In this document: positions 33,879-43,447 of the stretch, one piece after another
How positions within the stretch are numbered: position 1 is the stretch's first letter
Layout: each line of letters opens with the position of its first letter
Notes under the pieces: generated by a model
The model's input: the letters and a program-made list of their open reading frames with translations, nothing else
Database searches by the model: none
What the model was told of the DNA's origin: nothing
Position numbers and translations under genes: made by a program
Assembly: GCA_046306335.1 (NCBI GenBank)
Contig: JBKDXM010000150.1
Coordinates: 62,001-126,000, forward strand
Reading direction: 5' to 3'
DNA length: 64,000 nt
Source: UBA2386 sp046306335
GTDB lineage: Bacteria > Planctomycetota > UBA1135 > UBA2386

Positions 33879-36305
33879 TCACACCAGCCGCGCCCGCTTG
33901 CGCAGCAGCCATTCGATCGCGAGCACGGTCAGGATGCCGGCGAGCGACCAGCCGGTGTCCCAGGCTGGTCGCGTGCGGGTCTCCTGGCGGCTCTCGGCCG
34001 GCCGGCGCGCCTGCAGGTCGGCGGCGAGGCCGTCGACGTCGGCGAGGAACACGTAGCGGCCGCCGACGTCGGCGCTGCGGCTGGCGGCGGCGATGCGGCG
34101 CAGGGTCTCGGCGTCCTGGCTGGAGTCGGCCATCTCGCGGTCGGGGCGGCGGACGATGACGTCCTGGCGGGCCAGCACGTCGTCGACCGGGTTGGCGTTG
34201 GCGTGCGCGAGGAACGAGAACGCGCCCGGCGCGGCCATCGTGAACGACGCCTGGTAGACGCCCGGCTCGCCCTGCACCGCGCGCAGGACGCGCTTCTCCG
34301 GCGCGCCGTCCTGGTTGCGCAGGAAGACCGTCTGCTCCTGCGCCGCCGACGGCTGCAGTTCGTCGTCCTGGACGCGCAATTGCACGCGCACCTTGTCGCC
34401 CGTCTCGACCTGGATCTTGTCGACCGTCAGTTCGAACAGGTCGTTGCGCCGCTGCAGGCGGCCGCGCGCCAGCCAGCGCACGACGTTGCGCCAGAAGGTG
34501 TCCATGTAGGTCTCGGCGTACGGGTCGCGCCAGCGCCACGTCTCGTCCGTCGCCAGGAAGAACGTGTTGCCGCGCGGCACCGGGCCGGTGACGGCGATCG
34601 GGCGCTTGCCGTAGGCGTTGCCGTCGCTCGGGTGGCGCAGCAGGACCGTCGCGCCGGGTTTGGCGCGCTGCACCGGGTGGTAGACGTAGAAGCCGGGCAG
34701 GCCCTCTTCCCAGAGCCGGCGGTTGAACGCGGGGTCGCGCTGCAACAGCACGATGTCGTGCGGCTGCGTCGGGTTGTCGAGCAGCGGGTGGAACGACACG
34801 TCGCGCCGCGGCTGGTTGGTCTGCAGCCAGCCGCGCTCCTCCAGCACGACGGGCAGCAGGTCCTGCACCGGCGTGTTGCGGTAGCGCTCGGGCATCGCCT
34901 GGTCGCCGAACAGGAACGCGACGCCGCCGCCGAACTCGACGAAGCGCACCAGCATCTCCAGCCACTGCCGCCGCCGTTCCTCGGTCGGCGCGATGCGCTC
35001 GGGCGGCACGTCGCCGAAGACGATCACGTGGTAGGCGAACAGCTCCTTCTCGGTGCGCGGCAGGTCGCGCAGCGGCGGCAGGTCCTTGCTGTGCTCCTGC
35101 TCGAAGCGCGGGCTGGCGTCGAACATGACCGCCTGCATGACGATGCTCGGATCGACGCGCTTCAGGCCGTTCTTGACGTAGCGGTACTCCCAGCGCGGCC
35201 GGTCGTCGAGGTAGAGGACGCGGATCTTCTCGTCGTTGACGCGCAGGAAGCGCACGTCCTCGTTGTCGTCCGTCTGGCTCTCCTCGGGCAGCGGCTCCAG
35301 GCGGAAGCGAAGCGTCCAGTCGCCGGCGTCCTCGAAGGCGCAGTAGATCCGCGCCGACGCGTTCTCGCCGTCGGCCGGCAGTTCGCAGTCGGCGGTGGCG
35401 AGCGGCTGGTACGGGCCGCCGTCGCGCGCGCCCTGCAGCGCGACGCGCGCGCGCCGGCCGCGCAGGCCCTGCGCGCGCACCGCCACGTCGAAGGCGACCT
35501 GCTCCTGGCGCAGCGCCTCGCGCGGGCCGGGCGGGCCGACGAGCCATGCGTTGCGCGGCGCCTCGGGGTCGCCGACGCCGACGGTGTGGATCGGGATGCC
35601 GCGCAGCGCGTAGCCGCCGGCGACGTCGACCGGGTCGAGGCCGGCGTTGTTGCGGCCGTCGCTGACGACGACGACGGCGTCGACGTTGGCGGCGGCGTTC
35701 GCCGCGAGGTGCAGGTCGAGCGCGTCGCCGAGCTCGGTGCGCGCGCCCTGCCCGGTCACCTCGTCGAGCGACCGGATCGGCGCCGGCTTGCGCTGCATGC
35801 GGAACAACCGCACGTCGTGGCTCTGCGCCAGCGCGGTGAGCAGCCCCTGCGGCCGCGCCAGCGCCGCCCGCACGAGGTCGAGGCGCGACGTCGCCGCGAC
35901 GTCGACGCCCGGCAGCAGCGCCTGCAGCGCTTCGAGCTGCTGCGCCTCGGGGTAGCGGTCCTTGCGCTGCATGCTGGCGCTGTCGTCGACCAGCACGTGC
36001 ACCTGGTTGCGGGTGCGGCGGTAGGTGGTGATCTCGAACGCCGGCTGGCAGGCGAGCGCGACGCAGCCGGCGATCGCCAGCCAGCGCAGGCCCGCGAGCA
36101 CGATGCGGCTGCGCGTCTCGAGCCGCGCGAGGCCGCCGTACGACCACCACGCGAAGGCGAGCGTGCCCGGCACCAGGACCAGCGCCACGACCCATAGCGG
36201 CGGCGCGGCCAGGAACCGGAACGACTGTTCGACGAACGTCGCCGCGTCGCCGGCGGCGGGATCCTGCGGCAGTGGCAGTGTTGGCGGCATTGGTGGCGTC
36301 GCCAT
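33879..36305 (-). CDS. Membrane-anchored vWA protein with glutamine-amidotransferase-like domain
   Basis: 808 residues. Two N-terminal helices (about 36-55 and 68-88) are followed by a von Willebrand A domain with MIDAS DxSxS as DDSAS (107-111) and VVVVSDGRNNAG. A beta-rich segment comes next (about 240-350), then a class I GATase-like region (about 390-560: VIVFGDVPPERIAP, FVEFGGGVAFLFGDQAMP) without an obvious catalytic Cys, and a further Ig-like region. A last hydrophobic helix (AGILTVLAIEWLLRKRARL) anchors the C-terminus. This domain order matches membrane proteins that follow BatA genes. It starts four bases after the stop of the BatA-vWA gene. Confidence 0.8.
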   Translation of the reverse strand: MATPPMPPTLPLPQDPAAGDAATFVEQSFRFLAAPPLWVVALVLVPGTLAFAWWSYGGLARLETRSRIVLAGLRWLAIAGCVALACQPAFEITTYRRTRNQVHVLVDDSASMQRKDRYPEAQQLEALQALLPGVDVAATSRLDLVRAALARPQGLLTALAQSHDVRLFRMQRKPAPIRSLDEVTGQGARTELGDALDLHLAANAAANVDAVVVVSDGRNNAGLDPVDVAGGYALRGIPIHTVGVGDPEAPRNAWLVGPPGPREALRQEQVAFDVAVRAQGLRGRRARVALQGARDGGPYQPLATADCELPADGENASARIYCAFEDAGDWTLRFRLEPLPEESQTDDNEDVRFLRVNDEKIRVLYLDDRPRWEYRYVKNGLKRVDPSIVMQAVMFDASPRFEQEHSKDLPPLRDLPRTEKELFAYHVIVFGDVPPERIAPTEERRRQWLEMLVRFVEFGGGVAFLFGDQAMPERYRNTPVQDLLPVVLEERGWLQTNQPRRDVSFHPLLDNPTQPHDIVLLQRDPAFNRRLWEEGLPGFYVYHPVQRAKPGATVLLRHPSDGNAYGKRPIAVTGPVPRGNTFFLATDETWRWRDPYAETYMDTFWRNVVRWLARGRLQRRNDLFELTVDKIQVETGDKVRVQLRVQDDELQPSAAQEQTVFLRNQDGAPEKRVLRAVQGEPGVYQASFTMAAPGAFSFLAHANANPVDDVLARQDVIVRRPDREMADSSQDAETLRRIAAASRSADVGGRYVFLADVDGLAADLQARRPAESRQETRTRPAWDTGWSLAGILTVLAIEWLLRKRARLV

Positions 36306-36308
36306 GGC

Positions 36309-38573
36309 TCAGTTCCTCCGCCCCGCGATCCAGCGGGCCAGCGCCGCCTCGGCGAGCACCAGCGCCAGCGTCGCCAGCAGCAGGCTCGGACCGAAGTCGC
36401 TGCGGTCGCCGTCGCCGGTCGACTCGGCGTCGGCCGGCAGGCCGGTGGCGACGGCCTCGAGCCCGAGCGCCGTGCGCGCTTCGTCGTGGCCGACGTAGCG
36501 CAGGTCGCCCTCGTCGGCGTCGACGTTGACGGCGACCGGCGTCGACGCCGGTTCGCGCCCGGCTTCGCTCTCGACCACGTAGTCGAACACGTAGAAGCCG
36601 GCGTGCGTGGTGTCGGCGAGCGGGCCGAGGCGGAAGCGCTTGCCGGGCAGCGCCGCCGGCTCCTCGGCGAGCGGCGCCTTCGTCCGGCCGTCGCGCTCGG
36701 GTCGCAGCACCTGGATCGCCTCGGGCTTGCGCGGCAGCGAGCACGACAGCTCGGCGCCGACCTCGGCGAGGAACGGATCGGCGGCCGGCAGCGCCAGCCA
36801 CTGCACGAGGCCGAACAGCAGCGGCAGCGCCACCATGCCGTCGTTGAGCTGGTTCCAGCGCGCCGGCTGGAACTCCGAGGCGATGGTGGAGGTGAGGAAC
36901 ACCGCGCGGCCGTCGCCGAACGGGCGCGCGACCAGCAGCGGCGTGCGGTCGGCGTCGGACAGCTGCGCCAGCACCTTGGCGTCGGGGTGCAGCGAGTCCT
37001 TGGCGACCTCGTGCCAGCGCCAGAACGGCACGTTCTGCAGCGCTTCGCGGTAGACGTCCTCGGGGAACTCGCGGAACACCGGGTGCTCGGGCGCCAGCAG
37101 CGTCGCCGTGCGCGCCGGCGCCGAGCCGGCGGTGCCGCCGACCTTGGCGCCGAGGCGGAACGGCAGCGGACCTTCGCCACCGGCGTGCAGCAGCAGGTTC
37201 CAGCTGGTCGCGTCGGTGCGCTCGCCGAAGGTCGCCAGCAGGCCGCGGCCGGCCTGCAGCGCCTCGGTCAGCGCGGTTGCGGCGCGTTCGTTCAGCCGTT
37301 CGACGTCGGCGAGCACGATCACGTCGTGGTCCTTCGGCGTGCACTGGCCGCCGAGCAACGCCAGCAGGTCGACCGCGGTGACGGCGAACGTCGGCAGCGC
37401 GTCGGGATCCGGGTCGAGCATCTGCCAGACGAAGCGGTGGGCGAGCAGCGGGTCGCCGCCGGCCTCGCCGTCGACCAGCAGCACCCGCAGGCGGTCGCGC
37501 ACCTCGACGGTCAGGAAGCGTTCGTCGTCGGCGGCCAGCGCGTCGTTGACCAGGCTGGCGCGCACGCGGCGGCGGCCGCCCTCGCGGAACACGACCTGGA
37601 AGTCTGCCTCGCCTTCGCCGCCGGCGGGCACGGTGACGACCTTGCGCAGCGGTTCGCCGCCGTCGACGTCGAGCGTGACCTCGCAGTTGGCGGTCGACTG
37701 GCCGCGGTTGCGGACCACGGCGACGAAGTCGATCGGCGTGCGCAGCACCGCCGCCGGTTGGGCGATCCGCAGTTCCGCGATCTGGACGTTGTCGATCGTG
37801 CCGCCCTGCCGCGCGCCGGCGAAGGGGCCGACGTCGATCCAGCTCAGCTTGGTGCCGGGCCGCTTCTGCAGCGCTTCGACGACGTCGCGGGCGGTGTCGG
37901 TCAGTTCGGGGCCGGCGGCGCGCGCCGGGTCGGGCATGGCGGCGCCGAGCGCGCGCGCCTGCAGGTCGGTCAGCACGTAGACCCGCGTCTGCGGATCCTT
38001 CGCCTCGTCGAGCCAGGCCGCCGTCTGCGTCAGCGCCTCGCCGAGGTCGCCGGCGGCGTCCTCCGGCCGCTGCATCTGCTGCCAGTGGCCGCGCACGGTG
38101 GCGAGGTCGAGGTCGCCGCGGCACAGGAAGCGCGGCCGCACGCCCGCGAACACCAGCGTCACCTTCGCGCTCCGGCCCGCGTCGGCCTCGCAGCGGTCGA
38201 GCAGGCGCCCGACGAGGTTGCGGGCGCGGTCGAAGGCGCTGCCGCCGCCGTCCTGGGCCGCGCCCATGCTGTAGCTGCCGTCGACGACGACGACGTGGTG
38301 CACCACGCCGCCGCTGCCGAGCAGCGCGGCCGCCTGCTCGAGCACCGGCCGCGCCACCGCCAGCGCCAGCGCGATCGGCACGAGGCAGCGCAGCAACAGC
38401 AGCAGCAGGTTCTCGTTGCGCAGGCGGTTGCGCTGCTTCTGGTAGGCCTTGAGCAGGAACTCCATCGCCGCCCACGGCCGCCGCTTGTGGCGCTGCCGGT
38501 TGAGCAGGTGGATGACGAGCGGCACCGCGAACAGCAGCGCGCCGAGGGCCAGGGCCGGGTTGAGGAAGGTCAC
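36309..38573 (-). CDS. BatA-type vWA membrane protein
   Basis: 754 residues. The N-terminus is the BatA domain (MTFLNPALALGALLFAVPLV then HLLNRQRHKRRPWAAMEFL). A second helix (LLLLLLRCLVPIALALAVA) leads into a vWA domain with MIDAS as DGSYS (98-102). A beta-rich central part (about 270-330) and a GATase-like region (YxxLTDLQARALG, VIVLADVERLNERAATAL) follow, ending with a C-terminal helix (LLLATLALVLAEAALARWIAG). The protein would sit in the inner membrane with the vWA domain accessible to the MoxR ATPase partner. It starts 11 bases after the DUF58 gene. Confidence 0.85.
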   Translation of the reverse strand: MTFLNPALALGALLFAVPLVIHLLNRQRHKRRPWAAMEFLLKAYQKQRNRLRNENLLLLLLRCLVPIALALAVARPVLEQAAALLGSGGVVHHVVVVDGSYSMGAAQDGGGSAFDRARNLVGRLLDRCEADAGRSAKVTLVFAGVRPRFLCRGDLDLATVRGHWQQMQRPEDAAGDLGEALTQTAAWLDEAKDPQTRVYVLTDLQARALGAAMPDPARAAGPELTDTARDVVEALQKRPGTKLSWIDVGPFAGARQGGTIDNVQIAELRIAQPAAVLRTPIDFVAVVRNRGQSTANCEVTLDVDGGEPLRKVVTVPAGGEGEADFQVVFREGGRRRVRASLVNDALAADDERFLTVEVRDRLRVLLVDGEAGGDPLLAHRFVWQMLDPDPDALPTFAVTAVDLLALLGGQCTPKDHDVIVLADVERLNERAATALTEALQAGRGLLATFGERTDATSWNLLLHAGGEGPLPFRLGAKVGGTAGSAPARTATLLAPEHPVFREFPEDVYREALQNVPFWRWHEVAKDSLHPDAKVLAQLSDADRTPLLVARPFGDGRAVFLTSTIASEFQPARWNQLNDGMVALPLLFGLVQWLALPAADPFLAEVGAELSCSLPRKPEAIQVLRPERDGRTKAPLAEEPAALPGKRFRLGPLADTTHAGFYVFDYVVESEAGREPASTPVAVNVDADEGDLRYVGHDEARTALGLEAVATGLPADAESTGDGDRSDFGPSLLLATLALVLAEAALARWIAGRRN

Positions 38574-38584
38574 GTCCGGTCTCG

Positions 38585-39499
38585 CTACTTGCGGCGCTTG
38601 GCGCGCGCCGCGCGCGCGCTCAGGTAGGAGGTCAGCACGACGTCGAGCGGCATGCTGTCGACGACGCGGACGTAGTCGATGCGCTGCTGCAGGCAGCCCT
38701 TGCGGATCGCCTCGGCGAAGCCCTCGATCTCGGCGAGGTAGGCGTCGCGCAGCGACTTCGGGTCGCAGAGCAGCTCGGGCATCTGCTCGAGGCCCTCGAA
38801 CAGCGTCATGCGCTCGAACGGGAACTCGACCTCGTCGCGGTCGAGCACGTGGAACACGACGACGTCGTGGCCGCGGCTGGCGAGCTCGCGCAGGCCGCGC
38901 ACGACCGCGTCCGGCTCGTCGAACAGGTCGCTGAAGACCATCACCATGCCGCGCTGGCGCAGTTGCGTCGCCAGCTGGTGCAGCACCGCGCCGACCTTGG
39001 TCTTCTTGTTGCGCGCGCGCGCCTGCTCCAGCGCGTGGAACAGGTTGCCGAGGCCGGCGCGCGTGTTCGACGGCGGCAGCTGCTTGGCGACGTCCTCGTC
39101 GAACAGCGTCAGGCCGACGGCGTCGGCCTGCTGCTGGATCATGTAGGCGAGGGAGGCGCAGGCGGTCGCGGCGTAGTCGAACTTCGCCATGCCGCCGTCG
39201 TGGCCGTAGTTCATCGACTCGCTCTGGTCGAGGAACAGGTGGGCCCGCAGGTTGGTCTCCTCCTCGTACTGCTTGACGACCAGCCGGTCGGACTTGCCGA
39301 GGATCTTCCAGTCGAGGTGGCGCAGGTCGTCGCCGGGCACGTACTCGCGGTGCTGGGCGAACTCGACCGAGAAGCCGCGGTACGGCGACTTGTGCATGCC
39401 GGTGACGAAGCCCTCGACGACGAGGCGCGCGCGCAGTTCGAGGCGGCCGACCTTGTTGAGGACGCGCGGGTCGAGGTAGTCGGTCGGGGTGTCGGTCAT
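38585..39499 (-). CDS. DUF58 vWA-like protein
   Basis: 304 residues. The DUF58 signature REYVPGDDLRHLDWK lies at about 51-65, followed by KQYEEETNLRAHLFLD and a vWA MIDAS as DQSES (91-95). No transmembrane helix is seen, so this is the soluble form. In MoxR clusters DUF58 proteins are thought to act as partners or adaptors of the ATPase. The open frame runs through moxR on this strand, but the ATG at 39499 is where homology begins. 95 bases separate it from moxR. Confidence 0.9.
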   Translation of the reverse strand: MTDTPTDYLDPRVLNKVGRLELRARLVVEGFVTGMHKSPYRGFSVEFAQHREYVPGDDLRHLDWKILGKSDRLVVKQYEEETNLRAHLFLDQSESMNYGHDGGMAKFDYAATACASLAYMIQQQADAVGLTLFDEDVAKQLPPSNTRAGLGNLFHALEQARARNKKTKVGAVLHQLATQLRQRGMVMVFSDLFDEPDAVVRGLRELASRGHDVVVFHVLDRDEVEFPFERMTLFEGLEQMPELLCDPKSLRDAYLAEIEGFAEAIRKGCLQQRIDYVRVVDSMPLDVVLTSYLSARAARAKRRK

Positions 39500-39594
39500 G
39501 GCGTCGTTCCGCCGAGCAGGCGGTTTGGTCGCGGCGGGTGGAGCGCGGCCGGTCGCGCGCCGCGGCGGCGGCGCTGCGCCCGCCGCGCCGGCGC

Positions 39595-40650
<1,056 letters not shown>

Positions 40651-40784
40651 GTCGGTGGCGAGGGGTCGTTGGCTCGGGCGGCGGGGTGCGGGGGCGCGGG
40701 GTGCGCGTGGTCGTCAGGACGAGCGCGTCCGACGGTTGCTTCGTCTTCGTGTTCCTGGTTGCTGCGCGTTTCGGGCTGCGGCGT

Positions 40785-41162
40785 TCATCGGCCGCCGTCC
40801 GCCGGTGGCGCGATCGGCGGCGCCGGCGGGCCGTCTTCACCCGGCTCCGGCGGCACGATCTTCGTCGTGCGCTCCGGATAGGTTGCGACCAACTCGTACG
40901 GCGTGAAACCGCTCTGGTCGATCGCGACCAACAGGGCTTGCAGGTCGTAGTGGGCGTTCGGACCGACGCCCAGTCGCGCCTGCTGGATCGCGCCGTCGTA
41001 GTCCTTGCGCAGCTGCTGCAGTTGTTCGGCGGTCGCGCGCAGGTCGCCGGCTTCGTGCATGGCGGGCACGGTGTGGCGGAAGAACAGCCACAGCGCCAGC
41101 GCGAGGCTGCCGAGGGTCACCCAGTAGGGGAAGTTCGAGGCGGCCTCTTTGGGGCGGTTCAT
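40785..41162 (-). CDS. Small membrane protein, unknown function
   Basis: 125 residues from the ATG at 41162 (another start at 41180 would add six). One transmembrane helix (FPYWVTLGSLALALWLFF), a short coiled coil (AGDLRATAEQLQQLRKDYDGAIQQ) and a Pro-rich tail. A TAGGCT -10-like element (complement of 41180-41185) lies 17 bases upstream, with CTGTCC 18 bases before it, much like the arrangement at the SlyD-like gene. It precedes moxR by 134 bases in the same direction and may be the first gene of that operon. No family recognised. Confidence 0.6.
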   Translation of the reverse strand: MNRPKEAASNFPYWVTLGSLALALWLFFRHTVPAMHEAGDLRATAEQLQQLRKDYDGAIQQARLGVGPNAHYDLQALLVAIDQSGFTPYELVATYPERTTKIVPPEPGEDGPPAPPIAPPADGGR

Positions 41163-41244
41163 GGCGCGGAAGCGCCGCAAGCCTAGCCGTTTGCGGTGGC
41201 CGGGGACAGCGCCACCTGCCTCGCCCGGCGGCCGCCGGGCGCGG

Positions 41245-42504
41245 TCACATGCCGTAGACGGCGGCGTCGCCCAGTTGCTCCTCGATGCGCAGCAGCTGGT
41301 TGTACTTGGCGACGCGGTCGCTGCGGCAGGGCGCGCCGGTCTTGATCTGGCCGGTGCCGCAGGCGACGGCGAGGTCGGCGATGGTGCTGTCCTCGCTCTC
41401 GCCCGAGCGGTGCGACATGACCGCGCGCATGCCGGCGCGGTGGGCGAGGTCGATCGCCTCCAGCGTCTCGGTCAGGGTGCCGATCTGGTTGACCTTGATC
41501 AGGATCGCGTTGGCGGCCTTGTCCTGGATGCCGCGCTGCAGGCGCTCGGTGTTGGTGACGAACAGGTCGTCGCCGACGAGCTGCACCTTGCTGCCGATGC
41601 GCTCGGTCAGCAGCTGCCAGCCCTTCCAGTCGTCCTCGGCCATGCCGTCCTCGATCGAGAAGATCGGGAACTCGCGGCACCACGACTCCAGCAGGTCGAC
41701 CATGCCCTTGCTGTCGATCGTCTTGCCCTCGCCTTCGAGCGTGTACTTGCCCTTGTCGAACAGCTCGGTGACGGCGGCGTCGAGCGCCAGCATCACGTCG
41801 CTGCCGGCCTTGTAGCCGGCCTTCTTGATCGCCTGCAGGATGATCTCGAACGCCGCCGCGTTGCTGGCGAGGTTCGGCGCGAAGCCGCCCTCGTCGCCGA
41901 CCGCGGTCATCAGCTTCTTCGCCTTGAGCTCGGCCTTGAGCGCGTGGAAGACCTCGACGCCCATGCGCAGGCCCTCGCGGAACGACCTGGCCCCGACCGG
42001 CATCACCATGAACTCCTGGAAGTCCACGTTGTTGTCGGCGTGCGCGCCGCCGTTGAGGATGTTCATCATCGGCACGGGCAGGCGGCGGGCCTTGCTGCCG
42101 CCGACGTAGCGCCACAGCGGCATGCCGAGCTCGCTGGCGACGGCCTTGGCGGTGGCGAGGCTGGCGCCGAGGATCGCGTTGGCGCCGAGCTTGGCCTTGT
42201 TCTTGGTGCCGTCGACCTCGCGCAGCAGCGCGTCCACGAGGTGCTGGTCCTCGGCCGGCTGGCCGAGCAGCGCGTCGGCGATCTCGTGGTCGACGTGGGC
42301 CACGGCCTTGGTCACGCCCTTGCCGAGGTAGCGCTTCTTGTCGCCGTCGCGCAGTTCCACCGCCTCGTGGGCGCCGGTCGACGCGCCCGACGGCACGATC
42401 GCGCTGCCGCGCGCGCCGGACTCCAGCTCGACTTCGACTTCGACGGTGGGGTTGCCGCGGGAGTCGAGGACTTCGCGGCCTTGCACGTGGACGATGGTGG
42501 TCAT
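41245..42504 (-). CDS. eno: Enolase
   Basis: 419 residues. Interconverts 2-phosphoglycerate and phosphoenolpyruvate in glycolysis; cytosolic dimer or octamer. Motifs: REVLDSRGNPTVEVEV, PSGASTGAHEAVELRDGD, GDEGGFAPN (catalytic Glu), FSIEDGMAEDDW and VGDDLFVTN (metal ligands), ILIKVNQIGTLTET (catalytic Lys and signature), MSHRSGESEDSTIADLAV. Length is standard. A promoter with TATCCC lies ten bases upstream of the ATG. Confidence 0.98.
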   Translation of the reverse strand: MTTIVHVQGREVLDSRGNPTVEVEVELESGARGSAIVPSGASTGAHEAVELRDGDKKRYLGKGVTKAVAHVDHEIADALLGQPAEDQHLVDALLREVDGTKNKAKLGANAILGASLATAKAVASELGMPLWRYVGGSKARRLPVPMMNILNGGAHADNNVDFQEFMVMPVGARSFREGLRMGVEVFHALKAELKAKKLMTAVGDEGGFAPNLASNAAAFEIILQAIKKAGYKAGSDVMLALDAAVTELFDKGKYTLEGEGKTIDSKGMVDLLESWCREFPIFSIEDGMAEDDWKGWQLLTERIGSKVQLVGDDLFVTNTERLQRGIQDKAANAILIKVNQIGTLTETLEAIDLAHRAGMRAVMSHRSGESEDSTIADLAVACGTGQIKTGAPCRSDRVAKYNQLLRIEEQLGDAAVYGM

Positions 42505-42514
42505 GTGGGGGCTA

Positions 42515-42544
42515 GGGATAGCGGTCGCAGGGTCGCCGAGGCAA
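42515..42544 (-). promoter_or_regulatory. Candidate enolase promoter
   Basis: On the minus strand TTGCCT (complement of 42539-42544), an 18-base spacer and TATCCC (complement of 42515-42520), ten bases before the enolase ATG. The same element types and spacing recur at folE and the S46 peptidase gene. Confidence 0.42.
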
Positions 42545-42561
42545 GCCGCGCGGCCGGGTCG

Positions 42562-43344
42562 TCAGACCCAGCTGTTGGTCAGCAGCTCGCCCATGCCGCC
42601 GGCGCCGGGCACGATGTACTGCACGTCGTTGAGGCCGCGTTCCTCGTCGGGGAACTCGCCCGGCACGGCGGCCAGCGCGCGCGGCGTCGACAGGCCGCGG
42701 TCGAGGCGGCCGGCGTAGACCTGCACGTCGGGCATCTGCGAGGCGAGCCGGCGGCAGGCCTCCGGCGTCGCCATCAGGTGGGCGGCGACGACCCGGCGCG
42801 GGGCGGCGCCGCCGAGCGCCCGGTAGACCTCGACCGCGCGGCAGACGGTGCCGCCGGTCGCGCCCATCGGATCGGGGATCAGCACGACGGCGTCGTCGAC
42901 GGGGCCGCCGATCTTGCTGCCGTCGAGGCGCACGCCGATGACGTGGTGCTGCGCGTCGGTGATGCGCGACATGTTGAGGAAGTCGAGGCGCACGTTCTCC
43001 GGCGGCAGCACCTGGATCGCGGCTTCGTAGCAGGTCTGCGCCGGCAGGATGCCGGCGCGGATCACCGCGCAGATGACCAGCTTGGTTTCGCGGCACAGGA
43101 AGTCGCCGACGACCACCGCCTGCGGTTCCTGCGCGGTCATGCGCGTCGGCGCGCGCCGGTGCTGGCGCGGGAACTCGCGCGCCAGGACCGCGCGCACCAT
43201 CTGCTGGTAGGCCGCGCCGACGAGGTTCGGCACTTCCGCCGTGCCGGTGTCGGGGCTGCTGATGCGGCACAGCAGAGTCGACAGGAACGCGTCGTCGAAG
43301 ACGTGGATCGACGGGCCATAGCGGTGGGCGAGCAGCTCGGTCAT
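42562..43344 (-). CDS. Uracil phosphoribosyltransferase-like protein
   Basis: 260 residues from the ATG at 43344 (an in-frame ATG at 43359 is an alternative). Type I PRTase fold; the PRPP loop is VLIPDPMGATGGT, close to the DPMLATGGS of Upp, and the C-terminal GAGGMGELLTN corresponds to the uracil-binding GGD.GDR region. VIRAGILPAQ matches the conserved LRAGLxM segment. The gene is longer than bacterial Upp (about 208 aa) with an inserted stretch near residues 45-65 and a modified C-terminus, so uracil specificity is probable but not certain. Role: pyrimidine salvage from uracil and PRPP to UMP. Confidence 0.75.
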   Translation of the reverse strand: MTELLAHRYGPSIHVFDDAFLSTLLCRISSPDTGTAEVPNLVGAAYQQMVRAVLAREFPRQHRRAPTRMTAQEPQAVVVGDFLCRETKLVICAVIRAGILPAQTCYEAAIQVLPPENVRLDFLNMSRITDAQHHVIGVRLDGSKIGGPVDDAVVLIPDPMGATGGTVCRAVEVYRALGGAAPRRVVAAHLMATPEACRRLASQMPDVQVYAGRLDRGLSTPRALAAVPGEFPDEERGLNDVQYIVPGAGGMGELLTNSWV

Positions 43345-43435
43345 GGCGGCGTCCACCATAGCGTCGGCGCCGCCGCGGCCAACGCAGCGCGCGCGTCCTG
43401 CGGCGCAGCCTCCTGGCCGGCGCGGTCGCGGCCGC

Positions 43436-43441
43436 TATCCT
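43436..43441 (+). promoter_or_regulatory. -10-like TATCCT six bases before a start codon
   Basis: TATCCT at 43436-43441 with six bases to the ATG at 43448. The best -35 position (TGGCCG, 43414-43419, 16-base spacer) is weak. Predicted transcription would start at the ATG. Confidence 0.33.
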
Positions 43442-43447
43442 CCGCCG

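Noticed and set aside
29879..36197. Plus-strand frames of 1426 and 1189 residues across the propeller and vWA genes
   Set aside because: Shadow frames opposite genes with clear domains and signal peptides; composition is Arg/Ala/Pro biased with no motif.
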